DNA of 64,000 nucleotides from Mallotus nudiflorus (Eukaryota > Streptophyta > Magnoliopsida > Malpighiales > Euphorbiaceae): the NCBI GenBank assembly GCA_947683625.1, contig CANTUR010000283.1, positions 186,001 through 250,000 of the forward strand, in the 5' to 3' direction. The notes beneath the pieces were generated by a model. That model was not told where the DNA came from and searched no databases. It saw nothing but the letters and a program-made list of their open reading frames with translations. Made by a program: the position numbers and the translations under genes. Below are positions 1 through 11,929 of the stretch, in pieces (the stretch's first letter is position 1; each line of letters opens with the position of its first letter).

Positions 1-1240
1 TAGAGGGGGGTAAATAGGACTATCAAATAAAAATTAAAAATTAAAAAAAATTGCAAGAATTGAATGGGAGTTTATAAGGAAGAATGAAGAACACAAAAAT
101 TTAAGGAGTTCGGATTCAATAACAATCCTACATCTCCACCTAACTTATCCCCAAATTAGGTTCAATCACCCACAATCTTATTCACAAGATTGAGATTACA
201 CAAGAGTTTTATGGCTTACTCTTATAGCCTTATAACTTGAGTTTTCAAGGTTCACTCAAAAATAACACTTAAACCAATTCCATTAAAAATAAATCTCACT
301 TCCCTTCTAATCTATCCCAAGATTTAAGATAAAGAGAAATTATATTTCTAACACACAACCAACTCTCATAAGAGTTATACAAACAAAGAATTGTTTAAGA
401 GAATTTGAGAGCTCAATTGAATGCTTAAAAAAGAATGAATGATAAATAAGTTTTTTTTCCAATTATACTCTAAGGAGTGTTTATATAAAGAAACACTAAA
501 AAATATGGTTGTTGGATGTATCAAATCTGTCTCCAACATCTATAATTGATTTTGAATCAATCTTGGACTTTATTCTGTCAAAATGCCACTCATAAGTGAA
601 CAGTGCTTGTGAGGAGCAAAAATAATAGTTGTTGCATTTAAATATATCTATTTGGAGCTAACAGTACTTCCTTTATAAGGTGCTCATGATCGTGAGGAGC
701 GCTCATAAGCAGCACTGTTCCTTTGCTCTAAATGAACACTAAAAGGGAACAACTTGAGACTAGCTCATGAGATGCTCATGAATGGGACTAAAGACGATCA
801 AATCAACCTAAAATATCTTCATAAAAGTTGTAGATAATTGTCTTATATTTCCAAATCACTTTGAATCATCTCAATTAAACATATGTAGATCAAGATATTA
901 CTGAAACACTAAGACTTATGCAACTTGAAATGAAAGTTGCATATGTTGACTTCAACTGAAGATTTGCATACCTAATGAGCTCAAATTTTGACAAGTAAGA
1001 TCAATTCAAAAAGCTTGAGATATCTAATTCAAATGTGAAGAAGATAATTTTCTCATTATGGAGCTTTAAAGATGTCAAAAAGCTCTTTGAATCTCAAAGG
1101 TCGAATTTTGCCTAAAATACCACTATATACCAAAAGTGTAAATATTTAGTATATAATTCCATACACACTTAGTTGAAATCATTATTATCAAAAAATTTTA
1201 TCAAATTCCAAAATTAGGAGTTTGATCATGCAAATTGTCA
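1..1240 (-). repeat. 3' LTR of the Sirevirus element (left copy, about 14 bp missing at the window edge)
   Basis: It aligns by eye along its whole length with 9826-11105. The inner end is CA at 1239-1240, directly followed by the polypurine tract. The LTR holds several TCATGAGC/CTCGTGAG-like palindromic words around 590-780 that may belong to its promoter. Confidence 0.9.
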
Positions 1241-1256
1241 ATAATCTCCCCATTTT
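1241..1256 (-). other. Polypurine tract of the Sirevirus element
   Basis: Read on the minus strand, the tract is AAAATGGGGAGATTAT and abuts the TG that opens the 3' LTR. Copia elements prime plus-strand DNA synthesis from such a purine run. Confidence 0.85.
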
Positions 1257-2300
1257 TGGCTTTGACAACCAATTTGAAAAGATAATAAATAATATGTGTG
1301 AGTGTGTCAAAAATAAATAACATGAGTAAGCATGTTAATTAAAATAGCTACCCCCATTTCAAATTAAATTGATGCATTATATGAACAACTTTCCTCCCCC
1401 TTAATATATGCATAAATTTTACTAAAATACAACATTTATCAAAGTATAGAAGTAATTGAATTATCAAGGAATATATAAGGGATAGCAAATGTTTCTTACA
1501 TATTTCTTTATTACTCCCTTTTTATAGATATGATAAGAAATATAAATTTATTTTATTCCCTTTCTTATCAAAAATAAAGATAACATAATCATGAACATGG
1601 CCTAATATGAGAAATGTGTTAAAAACATGATAACATGATGATAACGTGATCATTAAAATTAAATTGTTTAGGCAACTTGAAGGAAATAATTTCAAACATA
1701 TATGCATCACAAAATAGTACATATAACACTCACAAGCACATGTTCATATAGAGTTTAGCTAGTTAATAATCATATGGCACTTAGCATATAACAAACACAT
1801 ATATCTTCTCGTCCTTTGTCAAAGACAAAAAGAAAAGAGAGAGATATAAAGGGAAATTATTCTAAAAAGACTAAAAATAAATGGGAGGGAATAAAAGATC
1901 AAGAACCAAAAAAGAAAAATAAAGATACTTAAAATCTTTATAAAATGCATGTCATACATAAACAAAGTAAGCAAAACAAGGCTTTTTATCGCAAGGACAA
2001 AACTAGCCACACTTATATTGTTACTATGTATGCATAAATAAAATTATGGGAAAATTTAAACATGCAAACTTAATTATTTCTTCTCCTTTGTCAAAAGAAA
2101 AGATAGTCTAAATCTTTAAAAATATTCATGCATTATCAAATATCAAAATAATTCCTAAGAAGCATTTATACATGAATAACTTAAACATGAATTTTTCATG
2201 TATAAACATAATGTAAAATCATGCATAAATAAAAAATTCAAATATATCCCCCTTTGGCAAAAAAAAATTGCAATGATATTATGATAGCAATTGAAGACTA
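1257..2300. other. Non-coding 3' region of the Sirevirus element
   Basis: AT-rich DNA between the env-like ORF and the 3' LTR. Only short open frames occur, all low-complexity and hydrophobic; I see no conserved protein motif. The phrase CTCCTTTGTCAAA recurs several times (about 1812, 2081), suggesting old internal duplications. Confidence 0.6.
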
Positions 2301-2670
2301 ACAGCTCATAGCTTATATCCAAAAAATAAACCGAACTAAATACTAACACAAAACAGTCATAAATCAAACTAACAACTCAGAACTAAGATATGAAAGATAT
2401 ACTAAAAATAAACGAAATAAAAAAACTGAAGAAAGAAAAATCCATAAGTAAAAAAATTAGCCTTGTGGAGGAGGAGGAGGAGGACAGCTCACAGCTTATA
2501 TCCAGAAAATAAACCGAACTAAATAATAACACAAAATAGTCATAAATCAAACTAACAACTTAGAACTAAGATACGAAAGATATACTGAAAATAAATGAAA
2601 TAAAAAATAGAAGAAAGAAAAATCTATAAGTAAAAAAAGTAGCCTTGTGGAGGAGGAGGAGGAGGAGGAG
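2301..2670. repeat. Tandem duplication, period about 183 bp, each copy ending in a GAG-triplet run
   Basis: Copy 1 is 2301-2483 and copy 2 is 2484-2670, about 90% identical by eye. On the minus strand the triplet run is CCT repeats that encode polyproline at the C-terminus of the env-like ORF. The duplication therefore copied the last coding segment and part of the 3' flank. Confidence 0.85.
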
Positions 2671-3842
2671 ACCAAGAGCATTGTATGTTATGATGAGCAT
2701 ACAATTGATGAATATCATACTCCATGTGATCCATTCTATGCTCAAATCAATCAAGTCTAGTGTCTACTTGTTCAAACCTTGTGTTGAATTTTGATTCCAC
2801 TATGGATAGGCGATCAAAGAAACCACCAACCCAAGCAAGCTCATCATCAAAACTTTGAGAAGTGAAAGGTCCTCTTGCCCTTTTTCTTTGATATTGAAGA
2901 GGAACATGCTCTTGAGGAATTTTTTCTTCAATGGGAATACCTTTAAGACCAAGAGTGCCTATTTGCTCAATATCTTTTACATCTTGTTCTAGCTCCTTAT
3001 TAACATCTTCATCTTCTAATTCATCTTTCCAAAACTAAGAGTTTCTAATAAGCTTGAATTACCTAGATTTTATCATCAAGAAAGGATGGAGGAATAGAAG
3101 GGGTGTTTCTCAAGTTGATCCCAAAGTGATGAGCAATCTTAGTGATAAAGCCTCCTACACATAAAGCACCACTAACACTATCACTAGCTAACTATAACCT
3201 CCATTGAAGCGATCTTCCTAGCTTAACATTTATGCCTTCAACAAGACATCTAAAAACTAAAAGATCATCAAAAGAAATAGCTTCATTGCTTAAGTCCCTA
3301 GCATGAAAAGAGTAGGTGATAAACCTATGCACATACTATAAAGATTTTAAAGCAAAATTAGATGCTTTTGTGTGTCCCACTACAAAGGGTTTTGAATAAG
3401 GTTTAACATGTTAAATCCCAAAAGGATTAAAAAGCCTAAAAATTGTATCAAAGTCTTGGGGGGTAATGAATCTATCTCTCCCACCCAATTTAAATCTTAT
3501 GTTATTCAAAGGATTGTGCTCATTAACAAAATGAGTTCTCAATCAAAAGGAAATAAGAAATTCATGGACTAAAGATGGATAGGTAAGAAACTCATGGAAT
3601 GCAAAATCATACAACCCTGCATTATCAAGCAAAGTTCTAACCTCTGTAAAACAACCCATGTTTTCCAAGGTAGCTTAAGACATATACGTAGAAGAAATAA
3701 TTTTCCTATCCTTGAAATGAGCAAGCCTTTCCCTAAATTGAGTTGAAGTATAGGAGAGAGGAGGTTACTTCTTAGGTTGATCTTTCGTAGCTCTTTTAGA
3801 GGATGAAGAGGCACATTATGCATTCTTGTTCTTTGGAGCCAT
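2624..3842 (-). pseudogene. Env-like third ORF of the Sirevirus (plant-transposon-protein type), broken
   Basis: This frame starts MAPKNKN at 3842 and lies downstream of pol in the same sense, where sireviruses carry their extra ORF. The readable parts resemble the 'putative plant transposon protein' family: a central globular part with CLVEGI-VKLGRSLQW and GGFITKIAHHFGIN motifs, then a charged linker, a short heptad-like helix (FNTRFEQVDTRLD) and a polyproline tail ending QGYF-FYL. At least eight in-frame stops (for example near the start, at KK*PPL and GI*HV) and a frameshift near 3040 break it. Nearly all stops can come from CAA/CAG/CGA or TGG by one C-to-T or G-to-A change. No signal peptide or membrane span was seen, so 'env' describes position rather than proven function. 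Confidence 0.7.
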
Positions 3843-4690
3843 GACAAAGATATGAAAGGTTTAAGGATGAAGAGTTTTTTTTTAGAGAAAAAGAATTGTT
3901 TTAAAGGAGTTTATATGTAAATACAACTAATTATAAATGAAAAAAAGAGTTTGAGGGGTTTATATAAGTAGGAATTAGAAATAAAAACTAATTTAAGTCC
4001 TAAAAATACTAAAAAAAAATGGCAGGTTACCGTTTTTATTAAAAAAAGAAAAAAAATAGGAATTATAACCTATCAAACCACGGTTCACGAGCGGTCCACT
4101 CGTGAGTGGTTCTAAGCAAAATGACCCACACCGGTCACGAGCTCAACGGCTCATGATGAAAAATACTGGAAAGTCCTTATACTTTCAAAACTTTTGCAAT
4201 TATGTCCTAAAAACATGACAAATAGGTCCTTAAGCATAAAATTAACCATTAAATTAAAACAAATGATACCTAAAGATAAATATTTTGACATATATCATCA
4301 AGAGTTAACAAAGTAAAAAATAATTTACTTTTAAATAACTATTTTAAAAAAATAAATCATGCAAATGGAAAAAAATAAATTATATTCATTAAATAAATTT
4401 GCTTGCTTAAAAAAACAAAATTCAATGGAAAAAAATTATTTTAAATAATAAATATTTTTCAAACAAAATTTTTAATATATTAATTCATAATTATGATAGA
4501 GTATTAGATACCAAAAATAAACTAAAAATATATAATCTATGATTAAGCATGAATTTAGGAAATGGTATCAAATATGAAAAATAAATAGAAACAAAGCATT
4601 AGTGAAAGACATTATTTCACACGAATCTAATCATCAATTAAGCAATTAAGCAAGTCATTAAGACAAGCTTGAACCATCAATCATACTAAG
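3843..4690. other. Spacer between pol and the env-like ORF
   Basis: AT-rich, no coding signal. A GC-richer patch at 4079-4160 carries CGAGCGG, CTCGTGAG and GCTCATGA words like those clustered in the LTRs, so it may be a copied cis-element. Confidence 0.5.
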
Positions 4691-6270
4691 TTCATGCTTA
4701 ATAAAATTTAATCTTTACTCACAAAGAGGCTTAGTAAAATGTCTACTAATTGATTATTAGTATCAACAAAATCAAGAAAAATATCACGATTTTGCATATG
4801 ATCACGCAAGAAATGATGTCTAACATTAATATGCTTAGTTCTAGAATGTTGGATGGGATTCTGACTAAGGTTTATAACACTTGTATTATTATAATTAATT
4901 GGAATATGATTAATATCAATGCCATAGTCCAATAGTTATTGTTTTTTCCATAGAACTTATGAGCAACAACAGCTAGCTACCAAATATTCTACTTCAGCGG
5001 TGGACAAGGCAACTAAAACTTATTTCTTACTAAACTAAGAAACTAAGAAATTACCTAAAATTTGACAAGTTCTAGAAGTGTTTTTTCTATCAAGTAAACT
5101 ACTGGTAAAGTGTGCATCCGAATAACTAATCAAGTCAAAGGAAGAGCTCCTAGGATACCAAAGTCCTAAATGCATTGAACCACAAAGATATTTGAAAATT
5201 CTTTTGATAGCATTCAAATGAGATTCCCTAGGACTAGATTGAAATCTAGCACACAAGCAAGTAATAAACATAATATCGGGTCTATTAGCAGTTAAATAAA
5301 AAAGGGATATGATCTTACCTCTAAATCAATTTTCATTAACTAGTTTGCCATTCTCATCCTTATTGAGTTTGGTTGTAGTGCTCATTGGAGTTTTACTTGT
5401 CTTAGCTTCATCCATTCCAAACTTCTTGAGAATGTCCCTTGCATATTTGGTTTGATTAATGAAAATCTCATCTTTACATTGCTTGATTTAAAGTCCAAGA
5501 AAGAATTTGAGTTCTCCCATCATAATCATTTCAAATTCTCCTTGCATTAACTTAAGAGAATTCCTCACACAAGTAATGGTTGGTAGCACCGAAAATAATA
5601 TCATCAACATATATTTGAATAATTAATAAATCATGCTTGGATTTCTTTATAAAAAGAGTTGTGTCAACCTTTCCTTTAGAGAAACCTTTCTCTAGTAAAA
5701 AGTTACTCAATCTTTCATACCAAGCTCTTGGAGCTTGTTTCAATCCATATAATGCTTTTAAAAGTTTGAACACATGATTTGGAGAGTCAAAATTTTCAAA
5801 ACCTGGAGGTTGTTCAACATATACCTCCTCTTCAATAAAACCATTTAAAAATGCACTTTTAACATCCATTTGATAAAGTTTAAAATCCATGTATAATGTA
5901 AATACAAGTAGCATCCTAATAGCTTATAACCTTGCAATGGGGGTAAAGGTTTCATTATAATCAATGCCTTCCTCTTGATTATAACCTTTAGCTACTAGTC
6001 TAGCTTTATTCCTAGTTATGATACCTTGTTTATTCATCTTATTTCTAAACACCCATTTAGTGCCTATAATAGGATGATGTTGAGGTCTAGGAACCAAGGT
6101 CCAAACCTTATTTCTCTTAAATTAATTCAACTTTTATTGCATAGCAAGGACCCAAAATTCATCGCTCAAAGCATCATCAACATTTTTTAGTTCAATTTAA
6201 GAAATGAAAGCTAAATTGACAATATACTTAAGTTTAGATCTAGTAGTTACCCCTTTTGTAGTATCACCTA
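4690..6270 (-). pseudogene. pol: Sirevirus pol: reverse transcriptase and RNase H
   Basis: The RT_2 domain (about 5540-6270) shows the Copia landmarks DVKSAFLNG, EEVYVEQPPGFE, ALYGLKQAPRAWYERL and the catalytic YVDDIIFGAT. RNase H (about 4700-5500) shows the HLNAIKRIFKYLCGS and SYSDAHFTSS blocks and, near the end, the RTKHINVRHHFLRD motif. Stops and frameshifts split the reading frame into pieces of 74 to 120 residues. The conserved SDADFAG-type block reads SDAHFTS, changing an active-site-region Asp to His. RT and RNase H follow integrase, the Copia order. Confidence 0.9.
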
Positions 6271-6280
6271 TGATGAGGTC

Positions 6281-7780
6281 TTAAGGATGTGCTTTCTTAA
6301 ATTGCCAATGCTTTGGAAGTTCATCCTTCAAGGTAGGTTGAGAAGTCTCCTCATTTTCCTCCTTGCTTGGACCTTCAAGTTTTAAAGGCATACTAACATT
6401 CTCTTCTTGTGTTTCCACAATTTCATTTTGACCTACAAGATCATCAATGCTATAAACATCCTTTATAGGATCAAGTGAGTTTGATTCATTAAATACAATA
6501 TGCATTAACTCTTCAACTACTAGAGTTCTCTTATTAAAGACTCTATATTCTTTACTAAAAATGGAATTGCCTAGGAAAATTCCTTCGTTGGCTTTGGAAT
6601 CAAATTTCCCAAGATTATCCTTAGTGTTCAATATAAAGCACTTACATCCAAATACTCTTAGATATGAGATTTTGGGTTTTCTATTATCCCATAGCTCATA
6701 AGATATTTTATTTAAAATTGCTCTTTTGAAAACTTGATTTGAAATATAACAAGATGTATTAATGACTTCCGCCCAAAAGTATAGAGGCCAATTATACTCA
6801 TGAAGCATTGTTTTAGCCATTTCCATAAAAGTTCTATTTTTCCTTTCAACTAACCCATTTTATTGAGGAGTTCTAGGAGATGAAAATGTATGTGAAATAC
6901 CATTTTCATTATAAAAGGTTTTGAAAAAATCCTTTTTAAATTCGGTTCCATGATTACTTCTAATGGATGAAATACAAAATCATTTTTTCTTTTTAAACTT
7001 TTTTAGCATAATTTTCAAAAGCTTTAAATGCATCATTCTTATAAGCAAGAAAATATACCCAAGTAAATCTAGAGTAGTCATCAACCAATACATATGCGTA
7101 GTGCATTCCACTAAGACTAGTAACTTTAGTTGGTCCAAATAAATCCATATATATAAGTTCAAGTGGTCTAGAAGTAGACACTACATTTTTTAGCTTAAAT
7201 GAGGACTTGGATTATTTTCCCTTTTAGCAAGCATCACAAGGTTTATGCTTAGTGAATTCAAGCTTAGGTTTACCAATCACAAGTTCATGTTTACAAAGAT
7301 CATTCAAAAGCTCAAAATTTACATGCCTTAAACTTCTATGCCATGTCCATGTGTCATGGGACATAAACACTAAGCATTTTATGTCTTTGTTATCAATTTT
7401 ATTCAAATTAATTACATAGACATTGTCTACTCTTTCACCACTACAAATAGCTTTATTTTCATCAAAACTACTAACAAAGTAATTTTTAGGATACAAAGTT
7501 ACTTTATTTCCATGTTACATAATTGACTTATACTAAGCCAATTATGTTTAAGACCATTCACAAAAAATACATGATGTATAGATAAGGATTGAGGATTACC
7601 TATTTCTTCAACGCCAATAATTTTTCCTTTTGCATTATCTTCGAAAGTAACATGTCCTCCATCCTTAGCATCAAGTTTGTTGAATTGCTCTTTATCTCCC
7701 ATCATGTGCCTTGAACATCTGCTATTGAGATACCACTTACTTTTTATTCTTTTGAATTTCAAGCACACCTACACAAAATA
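6281..7780 (-). pseudogene. pol: Sirevirus pol: protease remnant, GAG-pre-integrase and integrase
   Basis: From the right, the protease site is seen as WYLNSRCSRHM (about 7720-7735), where the family has D-S-G; both Asp and Gly are replaced, so the protease is dead. Next is the zinc-binding pre-integrase block with WHRSLRHVN and CDAC (7224-7400). The integrase core has MDLFGP and VDDYSRFTWVYFL carrying the two catalytic Asp (7070-7160), then the C-terminal part FWAEVINTSCYISN and LRVFGCKCF (6281-6826). The stretch 6827-6980 is disrupted, and the glutamate of the D-D-E triad is not in an open frame. Stops at several points. Confidence 0.88.
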
Positions 7781-8576
7781 ATTTAAGTGTTCTTTTAGAC
7801 CCAAACCTTTCTTGGTCTAGGTTAGTTAGTTTTAAGATAATCCATAGGAAGAAAATTCATGTGTAGTCTTCTATAAAAGCACACATTATTAGTATGTCCT
7901 TTGATCGTGCAATAAGAACATACAATATTTTTGAATTTATTCCTCCTAGGATGAAATGTTTTCCTAGTGTGTGCAATATGCCTTTAGAGTTGTGTGTATC
8001 TCTTATTATTTTCTGTCATTGAGTGATATATGTATTGGCAATGGTGATGTGTATTTCAATAATTTTGTGCAACATGTTTATGTGCATTGTATTGTGTAAC
8101 ATGCCTATTATAATTATGTTTATGTACACATAAGCATGCTTGGTTTGAGGTGCTCTAGTTTGAGTCTTACTTCTTTGTGTTAATCAAGGGTGAATCTTAT
8201 AAGAATTTCCCTTGCTATTTAACACATGAGACCTTTTAGCTTTGAAAGCTTGAGTCTCATTTGATTTAGAGGTTGAAGGAGTGGAATCATATAAAGCGTT
8301 TACAAAATTAATATGTGACGAAGATGATAAAGACATTCCATCCTTATATCCAATTCCATGGGTATCTCCATGAAATTTTTGAGAGTCAAAAAGACTATTT
8401 AAAATTTCTTTTCCGCTCTTAAATTTGGCAATGGAATTCTTTTATTTTAATATCTCCTTAGAAAGCTTATAATTTCGTCATTTATTTTCTTAAGTTAATC
8501 TTCTAAAGAATTAAAAGATTTTGCATCACTAATAAGTTTTTCGTTTGATTCAACAAGTTTAGAAAAATTAATTTTT
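7781..8576 (-). pseudogene. Sirevirus gag-pol junction, heavily decayed
   Basis: Minus-strand sequence continues the polyprotein between the gag zinc knuckle and the protease, but no frame stays open for more than about 40 codons. A second Cys/His-rich remnant may lie near 7880-7930. Nothing else is recognisable. Confidence 0.45.
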
Positions 8577-9790
8577 TTATTTTTTATTTAAGCTACCTAA
8601 CTTATGGTTATAATGTTTTTTCTTAGATAATAAAATTTTGCATTTAACAAGTAATTTGCTCACAATAGAGCTTTCATCATCATTATCATCATTACAATAA
8701 TTATCACAACCATCAAAGGAAGAATAAGAAGTATATAGTACCTCATTTTCATTTTTAATTTCCATTAAGCAAATACTGACCACTTCTTGTTGTTCCTCTT
8801 CCTCTTCAGATTTGGAGGAATCATCCCAAGTAGTTTTGAATGCCTTCTTTTTATCTTTTGCTCCCTTCTTCTTGAATTTAAGTTTTGAACACTCACTTAT
8901 AATATGTCCTAGTTTCTTGCATTCATAGCAAGTAACCTCCTTAGTTTTCTTCTTCACATATCCTTCGAACTTCTTATTAAAGTCCCTTATTATTGAGAAG
9001 TTTTTCTTTCTCAAAAACTTCTTGAAGCTCCTAGCGAGTATGGCAATGTCACCATCTTCATCACTAGAATCTTTGATGCTTTCCTCTTCACTTTCTTCTT
9101 AAAAAGCTTTTAGAGCAATGCTCCTTTTCTGTTCTTCTTTCTCCTCTTGTTCTTCACCTCTTTGCTTGATGGTGAGCTCATGTGTTAAGAGCTTACTAAT
9201 GAGCACATCGGTTGATAGAGTGAAGAGGTCTTCCTAATATTTTTTAGGTAGGATTCTTAGAATCTTATTGCTTGCCTCTTCCTTGGAGAAATTTTTTTCA
9301 AGTTCCTTTAGAGTTATGAGGAGAGCATTAAGATGGTTTGTCATTTCTATAATTGATTCTTAAGGCTTCATTTTGAAGAGTTCACATTCATATATATGAA
9401 GTTGAACTTTCTTGCTTCTTACTTAAATGTTGCCTTCATAGTCGTTTTTTAAGGTCTCCCACATTTCTTTAGCCAAAATGTAGTGTTGAAGCTTGCCTCC
9501 TTCTTTTATTGTCATTAAAGAGACTACAGTAATCATAGCTTTTTTATTTTTGTGATTTTCTTCCTTTTGATCAATACTTCATTGGCTTCTTTTAAGAGTA
9601 ATTACCATACCATCAATGATAATTATAGGTGGTTCCTAACCCCTTAGGAAAATGTCCCAAATTTTGATGGAATCATAATCAAGATATAATTCCATTTTGA
9701 ATTTTCAATGTTGATAGTCACTATCATCAAAGAATGGTTTTAAGAGAAGAGATGTTTTATGATTCACTCCCTATGATCTTGTATTCTAGC
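8577..9790 (-). pseudogene. gag: Sirevirus gag with CCHC zinc knuckle
   Basis: The N-terminal half (9000-9790) reads as UBN2-type Copia gag: an MELYLDYDSIKIWD block, an MWETLKNDYEG block and an FKMKP-ESI block before a helix leading to the knuckle. The knuckle CYECKKLGHIISEC (about 8888-8930) is a complete C-X2-C-X4-H-X4-C, flanked by lysine-rich sequence. An acidic EEEEEQQE stretch follows. Gag forms the capsid and binds RNA. Many stops and indels interrupt the N-terminal half; the longest open piece is 145 codons (8577-9014). Confidence 0.85.
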
Positions 9791-9811
9791 AATGAAGTAC
9801 CTAGAATTCAA

Positions 9812-9823
9812 GCTCTAACACCA
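9812..9823 (-). other. Primer binding site of the Sirevirus (initiator-Met tRNA type)
   Basis: On the minus strand the bases are TGGTGTTAGAGC, two changes from the TGGTATCAGAGC complementary to tRNA-iMet, and 2 nt from the LTR edge. Confidence 0.85.
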
Positions 9824-9825
9824 AT

Positions 9826-11105
9826 TGAAAAGAGTCCTCGGGGGATGAATAGGACTATCAAATAAAAATAAAAAATTAAAAGAATTCTTTGCAAGAATTG
9901 AATGGGAGTTGAGAAGGAAGAATGATGAACACAAAAATTTAAGGAGTTCGAATTCAACAATAATCCTAAGTATCCACCTAACTTATTCCCAAGTTAGGAT
10001 TTTCAAACACCCATAATCTTATTCATAAGATTGAGATTACACAAGATTTTTATGGCTCACTCTTACAACCTTACAACTTGAGTTTTCAAGGTTCACTCAA
10101 AAACAACACTTAAATCAATTCCTTTAGAAATAAATCTCACTTCCCTTCTAATCTATCCCAAGATTTAAGATGAAAAAAAATTTTATTTCTAACATACAAC
10201 CAACTCTCACAAGAGTTATACAAAAAGAAAAGAATTATTTAAAAGAATTTAAGAGCTCAATTAAATGCTTAAGAAAGAATAAATAATAACAAGTTTCTTT
10301 TTTTTAATTGTACTCTAAGGAGTGTTTATATAGAGAAACACTAGAAAATATGGCTATTAGATGTATCAAATATGTCTCCAATGTTTATAATTGATTTTGA
10401 ATCAATCTTGGACTTTATTATGTCAGAACGCTGCTCACGAGTGAACAATGATCATGAGGAGCAAGCTTTAGCTCATAAGGAGAAAAAATAATAGCTCTTG
10501 CATTTAAATATGTCCATTTAGAGCTGTTAGTACTGCCCTCACAAGCTACTCAAGATTGTGAGGAGGGCTCATGAGCAGCATTGTCCTTTTGCTATAAATG
10601 AACACTAAAAGGGGATCGCTCAAGACTAGCTCATTAGATGCTCATGAACGGGACTGAAGACAATCGAATCAGCCTAAACTTTCTTCATGAAAGTTGTAGA
10701 TAATTGTCTTATATTTCCATATCACTTTGAACAACCTCAATTAAAAATTTGTAGCTCAAGATGTTATTGAAATACTAAGACTTACACAACTTGAAATGAA
10801 AGTTGTATATGATGACTTCAATTGAAGATTTACATACCCAAATGAGCTCAGATTTTGACAAGTAAGCTCAATTAAGAAATTTTGAGATGTTTACTTTAAA
10901 TGTAAAGAATATCATTTTCTCATTATGGAGCTTTAAAGATTTTAAAAAGCTCTTTAAATCTCAAAAGTCAAATTTAGCCCAAAATACCACTATATACCAA
11001 AAGTGTATATTTTTAGTATATAATTCCCTACACACTTAGTTGAAATCATTAGCATCAAAAAAAATTTTCAAATTCCAAAATTGAGTTTGATCATGCAAAT
11101 GGTCA
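9826..11105 (-). repeat. 5' LTR of the Sirevirus element
   Basis: It runs from TG at 9826 to CA at 11105 (1280 bp) and matches 1-1240. The two LTRs differ by many substitutions and indels by eye, which marks an old insertion. TCATGAG-type words cluster at about 10430-10660. Confidence 0.9.
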
Positions 11106-11795
11106 ATATTTAGGCTTACTATTTATAACACTAGCTTTGGCTCCCCTGTCTTTTGCCCTCATAAGTGTTTCAGAATGATTATGATGAACTCTAAAATAGT
11201 GTAAAGCTTAAGTTCAACCTTCCTTATCAATTCAATACATCTATTAATTTCCTCAACTCTTGTTGCTTCAGTCTTTTCATTAATTATCCATCTTCTATTC
11301 TCTTTTTTCTTTTTAATGGTTAACCTCCCTTTGTTGTGGTTCACCTCTTTTTTTTTCCTCTCAAAAAAATCTCTGCTCTTACACTCTTTTTTTCTGGTTT
11401 CCCCTAAGCCCCCTTTTTTCTTGATTTTTTTTCTTTTTTATTCTTCTCTCCCAACCATCTCTCCTCATTCTTCTCCATGTTCCATTCTATTAGTAATGAT
11501 TTCATGCATTGGGGAAATTGTGCCAATAGTTTGGAATGTTGGCGGAAAAAAATCCCTTGATATGGTCCACCTTTTGCATTAATTAAAAATAACTTTACAT
11601 CATTAAGGTGTTGCCTTCATAATAAGGCACACCACCTTTATGCTAAGGCACCATCTTATTAACTCATTTAAATATTCTTTTTGGGCACTAGACTAATAAG
11701 GGAGAAAGGACTAGGCTTTACATTTATCCATGCTCATTTTTTGGATTTTCATCATTAGGCCTTTGCTCGTGGGCTGACCAAGTCGAGTGTCAACA
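11106..11795 (-). repeat. Remaining part of the left (3') LTR of the Tat-like element
   Basis: It matches 19806-20495 from the TTTAGGCTTACT phrase to the GACCAAG end and closes with CAACA at 11795. The other 1.3 kb of this LTR would lie left of the Sirevirus, outside the window. It carries repeated AAGGTG/AAGGCNCACC words. Confidence 0.75.
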
Positions 11796-11812
11796 GTTTG
11801 CCCCCTTGCATT
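11796..11812 (-). other. Polypurine tract of the Tat-like element
   Basis: The minus strand reads TGCAAGGGGGCAAAC immediately before the TGTTGACACTCG that opens the LTR. Confidence 0.75.
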
Positions 11813-11929
11813 TTAAAAATCAAAATGCAAGTAATGAAATAAGATTTTTTGAAAAAGCATAAATATAAATAATCAAAATGATACAAATTTTCAGAGTCAA
11901 ATGTCTAAGAGAAGCAAACTCTATCTTTT

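Larger units (their letters stand above)
1..11105 (-). mobile_element. Sirevirus-type Ty1/Copia LTR retrotransposon, degenerate, left end cut by window
   Basis: Two direct repeats of about 1.25 kb (1-1240 and 9826-11105) flank, in minus-strand order from right to left, a tRNA-iMet-like primer binding site, UBN2-type gag with a CCHC knuckle, protease, integrase, reverse transcriptase, RNase H, an additional env-like ORF and a polypurine tract. The Copia order (INT before RT), the length of about 11.1 kb, the long LTRs and the extra 3' ORF fit the Sirevirus lineage. Every ORF carries several stops, so the copy is dead. The bases right of it (ATATT, 11106-11110) recur at the matching position of the Tat-like right LTR (about 19807-19811), so it appears to have landed inside that LTR. 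Its own left end, and so the second target duplication, lie outside the window. Confidence 0.9.
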
